From Phytoactinopolyspora alkaliphila (GTDB lineage: Bacteria > Actinomycetota > Actinomycetes > Jiangellales > Jiangellaceae), in contig NZ_JAAGOB010000010.1 in assembly GCF_010550695.1 (NCBI RefSeq), positions 1-64,000 on the forward strand: a stretch of DNA of 64,000 nucleotides, in the 5' to 3' direction. Shown here one piece after another: positions 17,743-26,343 of the stretch. Both the position numbers and the translations under genes were made by a program. Each line of letters begins with the position of its first letter. Positions within the stretch are counted from its first letter, which is position 1. Under the pieces are notes generated by a model. The model saw only the letters and a program-made list of their open reading frames with translations, was not told the DNA's origin and did not search any database.

Positions 17743-20700
17743 TTAGGGCAGGTTGTGGATGACGTGCTCGATGATCATCCCGGCGACATCGCGGGAGACG
17801 CCGACGCTGGGCTGATGGTGACCCCGTAGGCCCGGGGTCGTATTGAGCTCGATGAAGTGGTGGTTCCCATCAGCTGCTGGGACACTGATATCCGCGATCA
17901 TCAGATCGACTCCGCACACGGCGATGTCCGGAATGAGGCTGGTGGCCTTCTCCACCACTGTGAGGTAAGACGGATGGACGTCGTCCGTGCAGTCGACGAT
18001 CTCTGCCGCCGCATGCCGGTTGGACAGGGAACTGAGAAACACGCGATCGCCGTGGGCCGGAGCGGTCTGGTCGCTCAGGCCGTGGCGTTGGAGGAACTCG
18101 AGCTCATCAGGCCCCAGCCGGAGCCGAGAATGCCGATCAGCACCGCGACGGCGCAGGTCGGCGTTCTTGGCCGCGACGAGCTCTCGCACCGAGGACGTTC
18201 CGTCTCCAACCACGTGAGCAGGCACACCGCGCCTGGCGGCCACGACCTTGCTACCGATGTAGAGGAACCGCAGGACTTCTCCGGTCACACACTCCTCGAC
18301 GAGAACCGTCTCGTAGCCGTTCGCTGCGATCGCGGCGAACGCGGCTGTGAGCTCATTGCGGCGCTGGATGTTGAGGTAGATGTTCTTGCCCTTGTTTCCG
18401 TTCGCCGGCTTGACGCACAGACCCTGAGGGGAATCGTGGATGACTGCGTCGAAGTAGAGCTTCGCCCCGGCGATGTCCCTCGACGCGAACGCCATCCCCC
18501 GTGGCACGCTGAACCCGTGCCGGCGCAGGATGGCCGCCGTGACGTCCTTGCGTTTGCAGATCCGCACCGCCCGGCCGTCGATTCCCGTTCCCGGCAGTCC
18601 ATCCGCACGTGTGGTCGCAACGGTGCCCGAACGGACGAAGTACGTGCGATCCTTCACCGTGAATCGCATCACCGTGCGGGTCGTATCCGGGGAACTCGCC
18701 GGCCCAGGCACACGCATGATCTGGAAAGGCAGATCCTTGGCCGCAACCGCGTGGGCGAGCAGCGCGGTGGTGCTTCCTCGGGAGAAGACGTCGATGTCGT
18801 TGGGGAGCATCTCCACCATGGACGCGACGTCGGACCGGCTGGCGTCCGTAGCCGTCCCTGATGCTCCGGTCTCCGTGACCGCGGCGCCGGGCGCGTGGCC
18901 GAGGGCAGCGGAATAGTCGAATGCGATATGGAATCCGCGCGCGTCGCGAGCGGGACGTGCCTGTTCGGCGAAGGACCCATCGAGATCCATCGCGAGCAGA
19001 GCGTCCCACATCGACGTGAACTCGCCCTCCGACAATGGCTGGACACGGAAGCCGGTCTTCTTGTTGTCACTCGCGATCGGGTAAAGGCGCAGGCCGACGT
19101 CCCAGGTGCCGTTTTTCCATGCCAGGTTCACTCGCGCCACAAGACCGTACGGAGGAACGTCGTACTGCTCGAAACGGCCTGACCAGTTGAAGACGAAGTT
19201 TCCAAGCGAGTAGATGCTGGCGTGATGCTTGGCAAAGGTGAGCTGCTGCAGCATGTGGGCGCCGTGACCGACGACGAGATTGGCTCCGGCCTGTACGAAC
19301 CGCTGGTTTGCGCGCTGCGCGGATTCCTTCACCCAGTGGTAGTTGCCGCCCCAGTGCGGGTACACGATGATCAAGGAGGAGGGATCCGACGATCGCAGCT
19401 CGTGGACGGCTCCCGCGACATCATCCACGGACATCGGATTCACACCAGGCCGTGATTCGCCTGCGTAGAACTGGTACTCGTCGCGGAGCTTCCGTTGGAC
19501 CTCGCACGCGGCGATCAGGTGAACGCGACGTTCTGTTCCACCGAGGGTGAACGCAAAGGTCAATGGTTCCGCGGCCTCGGCAAGTGAGGCCCCTGCGCCG
19601 AAGGCGTCGATTCCACCGTCCTTGAGGTGCCCGATGGTGCGCGCAAGATTGTCGGCGCCGAAATCCATGGTGTGGTTGTTCGCCAAGCCCACCGCGTTGA
19701 CGCCGAGACCCTTCAATACCCGGACCGCGCGGTCCGGCGAATCCCAGCCAAGGAAACGCTTCTTTCCCTCGAATGGACTGATCGGCGAGTCCGCTAGCAC
19801 CGTTTCCAGATTGAGGATGAACGCGTCGGTGTCAGAGATGAGTGGTTGAAGCAGCTCAAAGAAGGAGAAGGGATCGCCATTGAGGCGGTCCAGTAGTGCG
19901 CCGCCCTTGGCGTTGATGTGGACGTCTCCGAGGCTCGTGTCACCTGCGAGGACCAGCGTCAGGGAAGCGTCGTCGTCTGCGGATTCGGCTTGCTGGGAGA
20001 TCATGCTGTACTCGGACGAGGCGCGACGCGGTGTGATTGTGCTCGTCGCGGAGGTTTCCGCATTGGTGCCTGCCGTGTCGAAGCTCGCTTCGACATAGGG
20101 TTTGACGTTCTCCAGCACGAGGTCCGTACCCAGGCCGGGACGTACCTGGGCGGCGATGATGTTGCTATCTCTGGCGACGTACCGTGCCTTCGGTTCGGTG
20201 ATGCGCTGCTCGACATTGGTCGGAGGCACTGCCGTGAGGTAATCGATCCGCGGGAGAGCCCTGGCGAGATTGTGCAGGGCCCACGCGGTAGCGTCGCTCG
20301 TGCCGACCATTCCGCCGATGCAGACATGGATGTCGGGATCCGCGGCGACGGCCGCTTCGGCGAGATCGAGGCTCGCGAGGAGGCCCCCGGCCTTGGGTGC
20401 CTTGATATTCAAAGCTCGGCAGCCGCCGGCGGCGTTGACACGTTCCAGATCCGTGACGTCCCACATGCCCTCGTCCGGCATGATCCGGAGGTCGAGCGGC
20501 TGTTCACCGCTCGCCTCGCGGGACGCGGCGTCGGCGTGGCGCTGAAGGAGAGGAAGGTCGGTCACCTGTGATTTCGGCAGGATCCCCTCGAGCACAAGCG
20601 ATGCCGGCAGCCGGCCGGCCGCCATCCGGTCGACCATTCCGTCGATGAAGGCCATTGCCTGGGAGACATCGAGCGCCTCGTTGATATCCATCCAGATCGG

Positions 20701-21357
20701 TTTGTCACGCTTCGCCGAGCGATTCGCGTCAGTGACCGTCTCGAGTAGCGACCAATCGTGCTCCAGATCCCCGATGCCTTTCACTCGGGTCATCGGGAAC
20801 CGGCTCTGTTTGATCACCTTACCGGCGACGTCATCCAGGGACGTGCTAGACGAAATGGTCGAGATGCTGACGCCGATCTCGTCGCGACGTTTTCCGAGCA
20901 GCTCGGCGATCTGGAGATTCAATGACCTGGCGACCACGTCAAGGAGTGCGACCTCAATGCCCAGCATGGTCCCGCGGAACGGCCGATCGCGATTCGTGTC
21001 GTCCGCGTGTTCGGCTGCGAGGACATCCAGCTCGGCCATGAGGCCGCGGATGGCGGCGAGAGCGACATGGCGGTCCTTGGCAGGAATGCTCCTGCGGTGC
21101 AGACGCTGAAGTGCAGGCACGAGGAACGACCATGCCGAGTTGCCCCGGCGGTCGCCGTCCCCCGTCAGTACATGCCGCGGCTGGCACTCGCCGTAGCCGG
21201 TGAAACGTTGCCCACCATGCTCAGCAGAGATGGCGACGACGATGTTGGTGGAGGCCTTCGTGACCCCACGAGCAGTCCCGTAGGCACGCTTGAGCGGCAT
21301 TCGGTACCGATGAGCTTGGATACGGGAGATGCGCAGCTCCGTCACGACGCTCGTCAA
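17743..21357 (-). CDS. Triple fusion: dipeptide-epimerase-like enolase - CapA-like - ATP-grasp amidoligase
   Basis: This 1204-residue protein fuses three enzymes. Residues about 1-430 are enolase-superfamily with an intact-looking active site: RVKG on strand two, metal ligands in WMDINEA, LVLEGILP and MPDEGMW, and the lysine in LNIKAPKAGG. That set fits L-Ala-D/L-Glu-type dipeptide epimerases. Residues about 466-775 are CapA/PgsA-like (AGDTSLGD, NLET, ANNHTMDFG, YPHWGGNYHW, YSLGNFVF), a family tied to poly-gamma-glutamate capsules, but here without a membrane anchor. Residues about 930-1204 are cyanophycin-like ATP-grasp (CVKPANGNKGKN, VVGDGTSS, IELNTTPG), although its GGDS segment reads HAAAE. 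The TTG start is supported by AAGGAG at 7 bases. It converges on the plus-strand cluster. Confidence 0.87.
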   Translation of the reverse strand: MTSVVTELRISRIQAHRYRMPLKRAYGTARGVTKASTNIVVAISAEHGGQRFTGYGECQPRHVLTGDGDRRGNSAWSFLVPALQRLHRRSIPAKDRHVALAAIRGLMAELDVLAAEHADDTNRDRPFRGTMLGIEVALLDVVARSLNLQIAELLGKRRDEIGVSISTISSSTSLDDVAGKVIKQSRFPMTRVKGIGDLEHDWSLLETVTDANRSAKRDKPIWMDINEALDVSQAMAFIDGMVDRMAAGRLPASLVLEGILPKSQVTDLPLLQRHADAASREASGEQPLDLRIMPDEGMWDVTDLERVNAAGGCRALNIKAPKAGGLLASLDLAEAAVAADPDIHVCIGGMVGTSDATAWALHNLARALPRIDYLTAVPPTNVEQRITEPKARYVARDSNIIAAQVRPGLGTDLVLENVKPYVEASFDTAGTNAETSATSTITPRRASSEYSMISQQAESADDDASLTLVLAGDTSLGDVHINAKGGALLDRLNGDPFSFFELLQPLISDTDAFILNLETVLADSPISPFEGKKRFLGWDSPDRAVRVLKGLGVNAVGLANNHTMDFGADNLARTIGHLKDGGIDAFGAGASLAEAAEPLTFAFTLGGTERRVHLIAACEVQRKLRDEYQFYAGESRPGVNPMSVDDVAGAVHELRSSDPSSLIIVYPHWGGNYHWVKESAQRANQRFVQAGANLVVGHGAHMLQQLTFAKHHASIYSLGNFVFNWSGRFEQYDVPPYGLVARVNLAWKNGTWDVGLRLYPIASDNKKTGFRVQPLSEGEFTSMWDALLAMDLDGSFAEQARPARDARGFHIAFDYSAALGHAPGAAVTETGASGTATDASRSDVASMVEMLPNDIDVFSRGSTTALLAHAVAAKDLPFQIMRVPGPASSPDTTRTVMRFTVKDRTYFVRSGTVATTRADGLPGTGIDGRAVRICKRKDVTAAILRRHGFSVPRGMAFASRDIAGAKLYFDAVIHDSPQGLCVKPANGNKGKNIYLNIQRRNELTAAFAAIAANGYETVLVEECVTGEVLRFLYIGSKVVAARRGVPAHVVGDGTSSVRELVAAKNADLRRRGADRHSRLRLGPDELEFLQRHGLSDQTAPAHGDRVFLSSLSNRHAAAEIVDCTDDVHPSYLTVVEKATSLIPDIAVCGVDLMIADISVPAADGNHHFIELNTTPGLRGHHQPSVGVSRDVAGMIIEHVIHNLP

Positions 21358-21626
21358 GCTGGGGCTCCTTCGTCGGTCAACCAGTGTCTGACGTACCGGG
21401 CAGAGGGCAACCCCTGAATCGCGAGGCCGTCATCGCGCTCCGCCTGGCACCGCGAGAGGCAACCTGTTCCCAGTCGACCCAAGGTACTCGATGAACTCTG
21501 CGGATCATCCGGAGGGCTGGTCGTCATGGCCGCACCGAGAAGCGCTCACCAGTGGGCACCAGAAGGATGCGCACCCGCGGGATGGACGCGGATGTCGGTG
21601 CAGGACACCAGCGGTAAGGTGCCGAG
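21358..21626. other. Gap between two minus-strand ATP-grasp genes
   Basis: These 269 bases hold the AAGGAG ribosome site of the triple-fusion gene at the low end. I see no coding region, clear hairpin or promoter motif elsewhere in it. Its length suggests that the triple-fusion gene has its own promoter. Confidence 0.5.
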
Positions 21627-22625
21627 CTACACGGTCAGGGGGAACATGGCGTCGAGGATGCGGGCTGCCGGCTCACGAGGCTTGCCGTGCCAGGGGAAGT
21701 GGTGCATGGAGATCATCGGTGCGAGGTTGGTCTCGAGGATGCACACGCCGTCGTGGCCGTCGTCACGGGGCAACAGGACGTCGAATCCCGCCAGCCGCAC
21801 GCCCGGCAGCGCACGGGTGGCCAGCCGCACCACTTCGGCCTCGTCCGGCTGGAGTTCGTCGGTCGCGTCCATGGCGTCGCCCCCGCTGGAGATGTTCGAC
21901 GTGCCGCGCAGGAAGACCTGCTGGCCTGCCTCCGGCACCGACGTGGGGCTCAGCCCACTCTCGGCCAGGTGTGCCACGGACGTGTCGTCTAAGGTCAGCA
22001 TCTTGTGAATACGGTTACGACTGGACTTGCGTAGCTCGTTCTTCCGATCGACCAGTGTCTCCACCGTGGCGTGACCGTCGCCCACGACATGCGCCGGCAC
22101 CCGCTTCGTGACGGCGACGATCTCACCGTCTACCGTCGTCACCCGATGCTCCACGCCTCGGCAGAACACTTCGATAAGAACGCCGCCGAACCTCTGCGCT
22201 ACAGCGACGAACGCGCGATCGAATGCGGCTCGCTCCGTGATGTTGACGTACACCGCGTCGCCCTGGCTGCCATTGTGGGGCTTGACCACCACCGGAAGAA
22301 CAGGTTCAGCCCATGCCCAGGCCCGATCGAGATCGTCACCATGGAAGTAGGTGTTCTCCGGCGCGGGGACGCCCCGGGCACGGAGCAGCCGGCTGGTAAT
22401 CTCCTTTTGTCTACTGCACCGGACCGCCAAGCGCGTATTCAAGTTCGACCACCCGTTGTGGAAAAGCCATGCCTCCTTTCCCTTTCGCAGCCGGACCCGT
22501 CCGCGGCGGTCAGGGGCAACGTCGATGTGGCGCGCCAGCGCATGGGAAACGATTAGGGCATTGTTGGTGCGACCTCGAATGCCGTGCTCGCGCATATACG
22601 CCAGAGCCATGTCGACGTCCATCAT
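21627..22625 (-). CDS. Minimal single-domain ATP-grasp amidoligase, cyanophycin-synthetase-like
   Basis: This 332-residue protein is the shortest complete copy of the family in the window. It has a helical N-terminus (ALAYMREHGIRGRTNNAL), the lysine-glycine segment VVVKPHNGSQGDAVY, the signature VVGDGHATVETLV, the SNISSGGDAMD segment, and the metal motif ILETNLAPM with Glu-x-Asn kept. It has no fused accessory domain, so it is the best reference for the ligase activity of the family here. It is divergent from the fusion at 22800, with 174 bases between the starts that probably contain both promoters. It would form an amide through an acyl phosphate. Substrates are unknown. Confidence 0.85.
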   Translation of the reverse strand: MMDVDMALAYMREHGIRGRTNNALIVSHALARHIDVAPDRRGRVRLRKGKEAWLFHNGWSNLNTRLAVRCSRQKEITSRLLRARGVPAPENTYFHGDDLDRAWAWAEPVLPVVVKPHNGSQGDAVYVNITERAAFDRAFVAVAQRFGGVLIEVFCRGVEHRVTTVDGEIVAVTKRVPAHVVGDGHATVETLVDRKNELRKSSRNRIHKMLTLDDTSVAHLAESGLSPTSVPEAGQQVFLRGTSNISSGGDAMDATDELQPDEAEVVRLATRALPGVRLAGFDVLLPRDDGHDGVCILETNLAPMISMHHFPWHGKPREPAARILDAMFPLTV

Positions 22626-22799
22626 TGCCCCACCCCCACATCGTCGTATCGAGGGACAATACTGGACACGACGGGCGGAAAGAAAGAAGGTGCTCGTCCC
22701 TTCTGCCTACCGGCGCCATTCGGGTGACCTGGACAAAGTGCAGGCACTACTCTTGCGGGCAGGTTTGCCCTTCTGCTGGACGCCTGAGAGGAACACTTG

Positions 22800-24743
22800 A
22801 TGCGGCTCGCCGAGGTTCTGCTGACCGAGGTGGGGGATCGGGACGACCCGGGGCCGCGGTCCAGCCGGCCGGACTGGCTGAGCGTCGTGGTCTACCTGCG
22901 GGCCACTCACAAGGGTGAGGAGTACGTGGCCGGTAGTGCTCACACGCTTCCACCGGGCGTGGCTTCGCCGTGGAACCACCCGAGTATCGCGAACGGTCTC
23001 GCCGAGGCGGCAGAGGCGCTGTGCGGCACCGGTGTGGACAGCGAGGGCGAAGCATCGCAGGGCCAGGTCGGGCACCTGTTGAGCCGTTTCGACATGAACG
23101 TCACAGCGACGACGCGGTCCCAGGAAGCAGCGCTGGCGAGCGTGCGTGAGGCTGTGGAGGCGTGCCTCCTCGATCTGGTCTCACGTGCCGACCACGGCCT
23201 CGTGGGCGCCCCGGCCGGTGAGTCCCGATCCGGCCCGGGGTTGGAACTCCACGGTCCCGGCCGCCGTACGGTCTCCCTGGCGCGCGACGCCGCCGACGAG
23301 ATCGACCGCGGATGGTCACCCGCGCCCGGCGAGCAGGCGAGGACGTCCGTGCCCAGCCTTCCCCGGATCGTGGCGCGGATGGGCCGCTGCGCGTGGGCGC
23401 GGCTCGATTCTTGGCCTGACCCGTGGGGGACAGCGGTAGCACATAACGAGTTTGATCTTCCCGGAACGGAGACGTTCGGGAAGAACTCGCTCGACAGCTA
23501 CCTGCTGGAACGCGAGGCTCGCCGTCTCGGGCTGAACACGGTGCGGTTCCGAAGCGTCAACTTCCACGCCGAGGATCAGGCTGGGCGCTCTATCGGCTTC
23601 CACTGCACCACCGGGCCATCGACCAGCCGATTCACCGCCAAGGTGTGCGGCGACAAGCAGGTAACCCGGACGCTACTGGCGCGTGCCGGCGTGAGTGTCC
23701 CCGCAGGGCAGGTCTTCTCCGGCACGGAGTGGTTACAGGCGCGTGAGTTCGCCGCGTCGTTGGGATGGCCGGTGGTCGTCAAGCCGGCCGACGGCAAGGG
23801 CGGGGTCGGGGTCACGTCCGGCGTTCGCGACGAGGCCTCCCTGGAACGGGCGTTCGCCGAGCTGGCCCGGAACGGGCACCGCCGGATCGTCGTCGAGAAA
23901 CACGTCGAGGGAGCTGACTACCGCTTCCTGGTCGTGGGTGACCGAGTCGTGTCGGTGATCCAGCGCGCCGCTGGCGCGGTGGTCGGAGACGGCCGGTCCA
24001 GCGTGGCTGAATTGGTATTGGCGAAGAACGACACCAGGCTGCGCAATCCGCACCTGCGCACCCGGCTCCTCGGGCTCGATGCCCTCGCGCTGGATCTCCT
24101 CCGCGGGGACGGCAAGACGCCGGACTCGATTCCGGAGAAGGGCGAGCGCGTCGTCCTCACCACGGCGGGGAACATCTCGCGCGGCGGCGACAGCGTCGAG
24201 GTCCTGGACGAGACCCATCCGTCGCTGTTGGACCTGGCCGTGCGGGCCGTGGCCGCGGTGCCCGGGCTCGACCACGCCGGTGCGGACATCCTCGTCTCGG
24301 ATCACCGCCGCCCCCTCGATGAGCAGAGCGCCGCGATCTGTGAGTTGAACTCGCTGCCGGCCACCACGTCGCATCACTTCCCGGCCGTGGGACCGTCCCG
24401 GAACGTCTCACACGCGCTCGTGGAGTTCTACGCCCAGCGGTACGGTCTGGCCACAGCGATGCGGCCGGAGACGGTGTCGGTGGCCGTGCTGATCAGCGGC
24501 CGGGTACACGATGTGAGATACCGGCAGTGGTTCGCCGGGCAAGCGCGGCAGCTCGGGCTCAGTGGCTGGGTGCGCAGCGGCGACCGAACGGACCTGGTGG
24601 TGGCCGAAGCGACTGGTGGGCTGGATCAGGTGTCCGCGCTGAGCTTGCAGGCGATCTTCGGCCCGCGCGCCGCGCGTCCGGAACTGGTCGAAACCCGCCT
24701 CATCTCCGAACAGCACGACGGGTACTTCGAGGTTCTGCGCTGA
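22800..24743 (+). CDS. ATP-grasp amidoligase with vestigial N-terminal region and altered acylphosphatase domain
   Basis: This 647-residue protein has a complete ATP-grasp core at about 226-550: VVVKPADGKGGVGV, VVGDGRSSVAELV, GGDSVEVLDETHPS and CELNSLPA. The N-terminal about 200 residues (ACLLDLVSRADHGLVGAP) look like a remnant of the enolase cap seen in its paralogues, with no barrel. The last about 90 residues are acylphosphatase-like. The Arg is kept (GRVHDVRYRQW), but the catalytic Asn position reads Ser (GWVRSGD), so hydrolysis is doubtful. The ATG at 22800 has AGAGGA about 6 bases upstream; a TTG directly before it is less likely. The layout matches the fusion at 13820, which shows repeated duplication and decay of one architecture. 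Confidence 0.83.
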   Translation: MRLAEVLLTEVGDRDDPGPRSSRPDWLSVVVYLRATHKGEEYVAGSAHTLPPGVASPWNHPSIANGLAEAAEALCGTGVDSEGEASQGQVGHLLSRFDMNVTATTRSQEAALASVREAVEACLLDLVSRADHGLVGAPAGESRSGPGLELHGPGRRTVSLARDAADEIDRGWSPAPGEQARTSVPSLPRIVARMGRCAWARLDSWPDPWGTAVAHNEFDLPGTETFGKNSLDSYLLEREARRLGLNTVRFRSVNFHAEDQAGRSIGFHCTTGPSTSRFTAKVCGDKQVTRTLLARAGVSVPAGQVFSGTEWLQAREFAASLGWPVVVKPADGKGGVGVTSGVRDEASLERAFAELARNGHRRIVVEKHVEGADYRFLVVGDRVVSVIQRAAGAVVGDGRSSVAELVLAKNDTRLRNPHLRTRLLGLDALALDLLRGDGKTPDSIPEKGERVVLTTAGNISRGGDSVEVLDETHPSLLDLAVRAVAAVPGLDHAGADILVSDHRRPLDEQSAAICELNSLPATTSHHFPAVGPSRNVSHALVEFYAQRYGLATAMRPETVSVAVLISGRVHDVRYRQWFAGQARQLGLSGWVRSGDRTDLVVAEATGGLDQVSALSLQAIFGPRAARPELVETRLISEQHDGYFEVLR

Positions 24744-24780
24744 TCCCCACGCGCTGTTCTGGTCTCCTTACCGGGTTACG

Positions 24781-25683
24781 GTGGAACGTGTGCGGATCAT
24801 CTCGCTCCTGCCATCGGCCACCGAGATTCTGTTCGCGCTCGGCGCGGGAGACGACGTTGTGGGCGTCACCTTCGAATGTGACTATCCGCCGGAGGCGCGC
24901 ACGAGGCGGATCGTGTCCACCAGCGCGCTACCGGAAGGGCTTGACGATCCGGCGGCGATCGACCGGGCCGTGAACGAGCGGATGTCCGCCGGAGAGGACC
25001 TCTATCACCTCGACCAGGGTGCGCTCGCCGGCCTCGACGCCGACCTGGTCGTCACCCAGGACCTGTGCGCGGTCTGTGCCGTCGACGTCTCCACCGTCCA
25101 CAACGCCCTGGACTACCTCGCCTGTGCGGCGGACGTCCTCACGACTGACCCGCGCACGCTGGACGAGGTCCTGGAGTCCGTCGTCACGGTGGGCGCCGCC
25201 GTTGGCAGAGATGGGGAGGCCGAGCGCGTGGTCGCTGGATTGCGACGACGCCTCGCCGCTGCGCGTGAACGCGTCGTCGGCCGAGCTCCGGTCCGGGCAC
25301 TGGTACTGGAGTGGACCGACCCACCTTTCGCGCCCGGGCACTGGGTACCGGAGATGGTGGCGGCCGCGGGCGGCATCTCGGTGCTGGGCCGCTCCGGGGA
25401 GCGATCCTTCCGGGCCAGCTGGGCGGAGATCGCCGACAGCGCACCCGAGGTGGTCGTGTCGGCGCCGTGCGGATTCGGGCTCGACCCGTCGGCCGGCCTG
25501 GCGCGCGAGATGGTGGCGTCCGGCGTCCTCCCGGACGGACCGCCGGTGTGGGCGGTCGACGCCAACGCCTCCTTCGCCCGTCCCGGTCCACGACTGATCG
25601 ACGGCGTCGAGACGCTCGCGGCGATCTTCCATCCCGATACCGGTGATGTGGTCGATCCGAGGATGGCGCGACGCATCAGGTGA
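24781..25683 (+). CDS. Cobalamin-binding-type periplasmic-binding-fold protein, no signal peptide
   Basis: This 300-residue protein has the fold of BtuF/FhuD-type substrate-binding proteins. It begins VRIISLLPSATEILFALGAGD and contains ALAGLDADLVVTQDLCAVC, a typical pattern of the actinobacterial cobalamin-binding proteins. There is no signal peptide or lipobox, so it appears cytoplasmic and is unlikely to serve an ABC importer directly. Two GTG codons (24781 and 24790) could start it, and neither has a clear ribosome site. It lies 37 bases behind the ATP-grasp fusion and is convergent with the next gene. A link to the polymer locus is not evident. The ligand is unproven. Confidence 0.75.
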   Translation: MERVRIISLLPSATEILFALGAGDDVVGVTFECDYPPEARTRRIVSTSALPEGLDDPAAIDRAVNERMSAGEDLYHLDQGALAGLDADLVVTQDLCAVCAVDVSTVHNALDYLACAADVLTTDPRTLDEVLESVVTVGAAVGRDGEAERVVAGLRRRLAAARERVVGRAPVRALVLEWTDPPFAPGHWVPEMVAAAGGISVLGRSGERSFRASWAEIADSAPEVVVSAPCGFGLDPSAGLAREMVASGVLPDGPPVWAVDANASFARPGPRLIDGVETLAAIFHPDTGDVVDPRMARRIR

Positions 25684-25725
25684 TGCTCAGCGGGCATCGA
25701 CGCCTATACACACGAACTGGCAGGC

Positions 25726-26274
25726 TCAGGCGTATGCGCAGCTGGAGAGCAGAAGCCGGTCCGTGTGACCCAGGCCCTCGCCGCCCACCGTGATGGTGGC
25801 CGAACTCCGGTAGGTGGCGATGATCTTGCCGAGCCGGAGGCGCGCGTACTCGTCCCATGGCTGGTGCTCGTCGGCCCACGCGTGCTCGGCGGTGATCAGC
25901 TCGGCCGGGTAGCCATACCGGCGCACCGCGGCGAACTGCGGAGTGTCCAGGACGATCACCGGCCGGAACGCTGCGGTGAGCAACTGTAGCTGGGCGACGT
26001 CGTCGACAATCGGCTCGATCCGGTCCGCGGGGACGCCCAGCAGGAGAATGACGGCCACGGGGAGCCGTTCGGTGCCGACGCCGCCGATGAGATTTCCGGG
26101 CGCGACGTCGAGCGGTGCGACCTGTGATCCATCGACGTCGAAGACCCGCTTCACCAGCGATCGCGCACTCGGGCTCTGCCGAATTCGGGGCAGGATGGCC
26201 CGGCGGGCATAGCGGTAGCCCGGTAGCCGCCGGACATATCGGCCGGCCTTGCGCACATGGGGGTTGGTCGCCAC
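25726..26274 (-). CDS. Stand-alone TTAFRP-type domain protein next to a glycosyltransferase
   Basis: This 182-residue protein matches the C-terminal domain of the glycosyltransferase at 9455-11719: LLTAAFRPVIVLDTP here against TTAFRPAVLAPAD there, with similar strand and helix order around it. The N-terminal about 50 residues are rich in Arg and Lys (AGRYVRRLPGYRYARRAI) and could bind nucleic acid, membrane or an acidic polymer. A TATCGT hexamer ends 6 bases before the GTG start (leaderless type). It lies 69 bases behind the second large glycosyltransferase. The domain is free here and fused in its paralogue, so it probably works together with the N-terminal glycosyltransferase domain. Catalytic role unknown. 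Confidence 0.7.
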   Translation of the reverse strand: MATNPHVRKAGRYVRRLPGYRYARRAILPRIRQSPSARSLVKRVFDVDGSQVAPLDVAPGNLIGGVGTERLPVAVILLLGVPADRIEPIVDDVAQLQLLTAAFRPVIVLDTPQFAAVRRYGYPAELITAEHAWADEHQPWDEYARLRLGKIIATYRSSATITVGGEGLGHTDRLLLSSCAYA

Positions 26275-26343
26275 GGGACCACGATAGCGGTCGTCGGCAA
26301 TCCTGCGCGTGGGGTTGGCGGCGAGCGCGGCGTTCCGTAGGCG

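Noticed and set aside
4757-24743. Cyanophycin synthesis
   Set aside because: The Mur-ligase half of CphA and any cyanophycinase are missing, and the extra domains do not fit.
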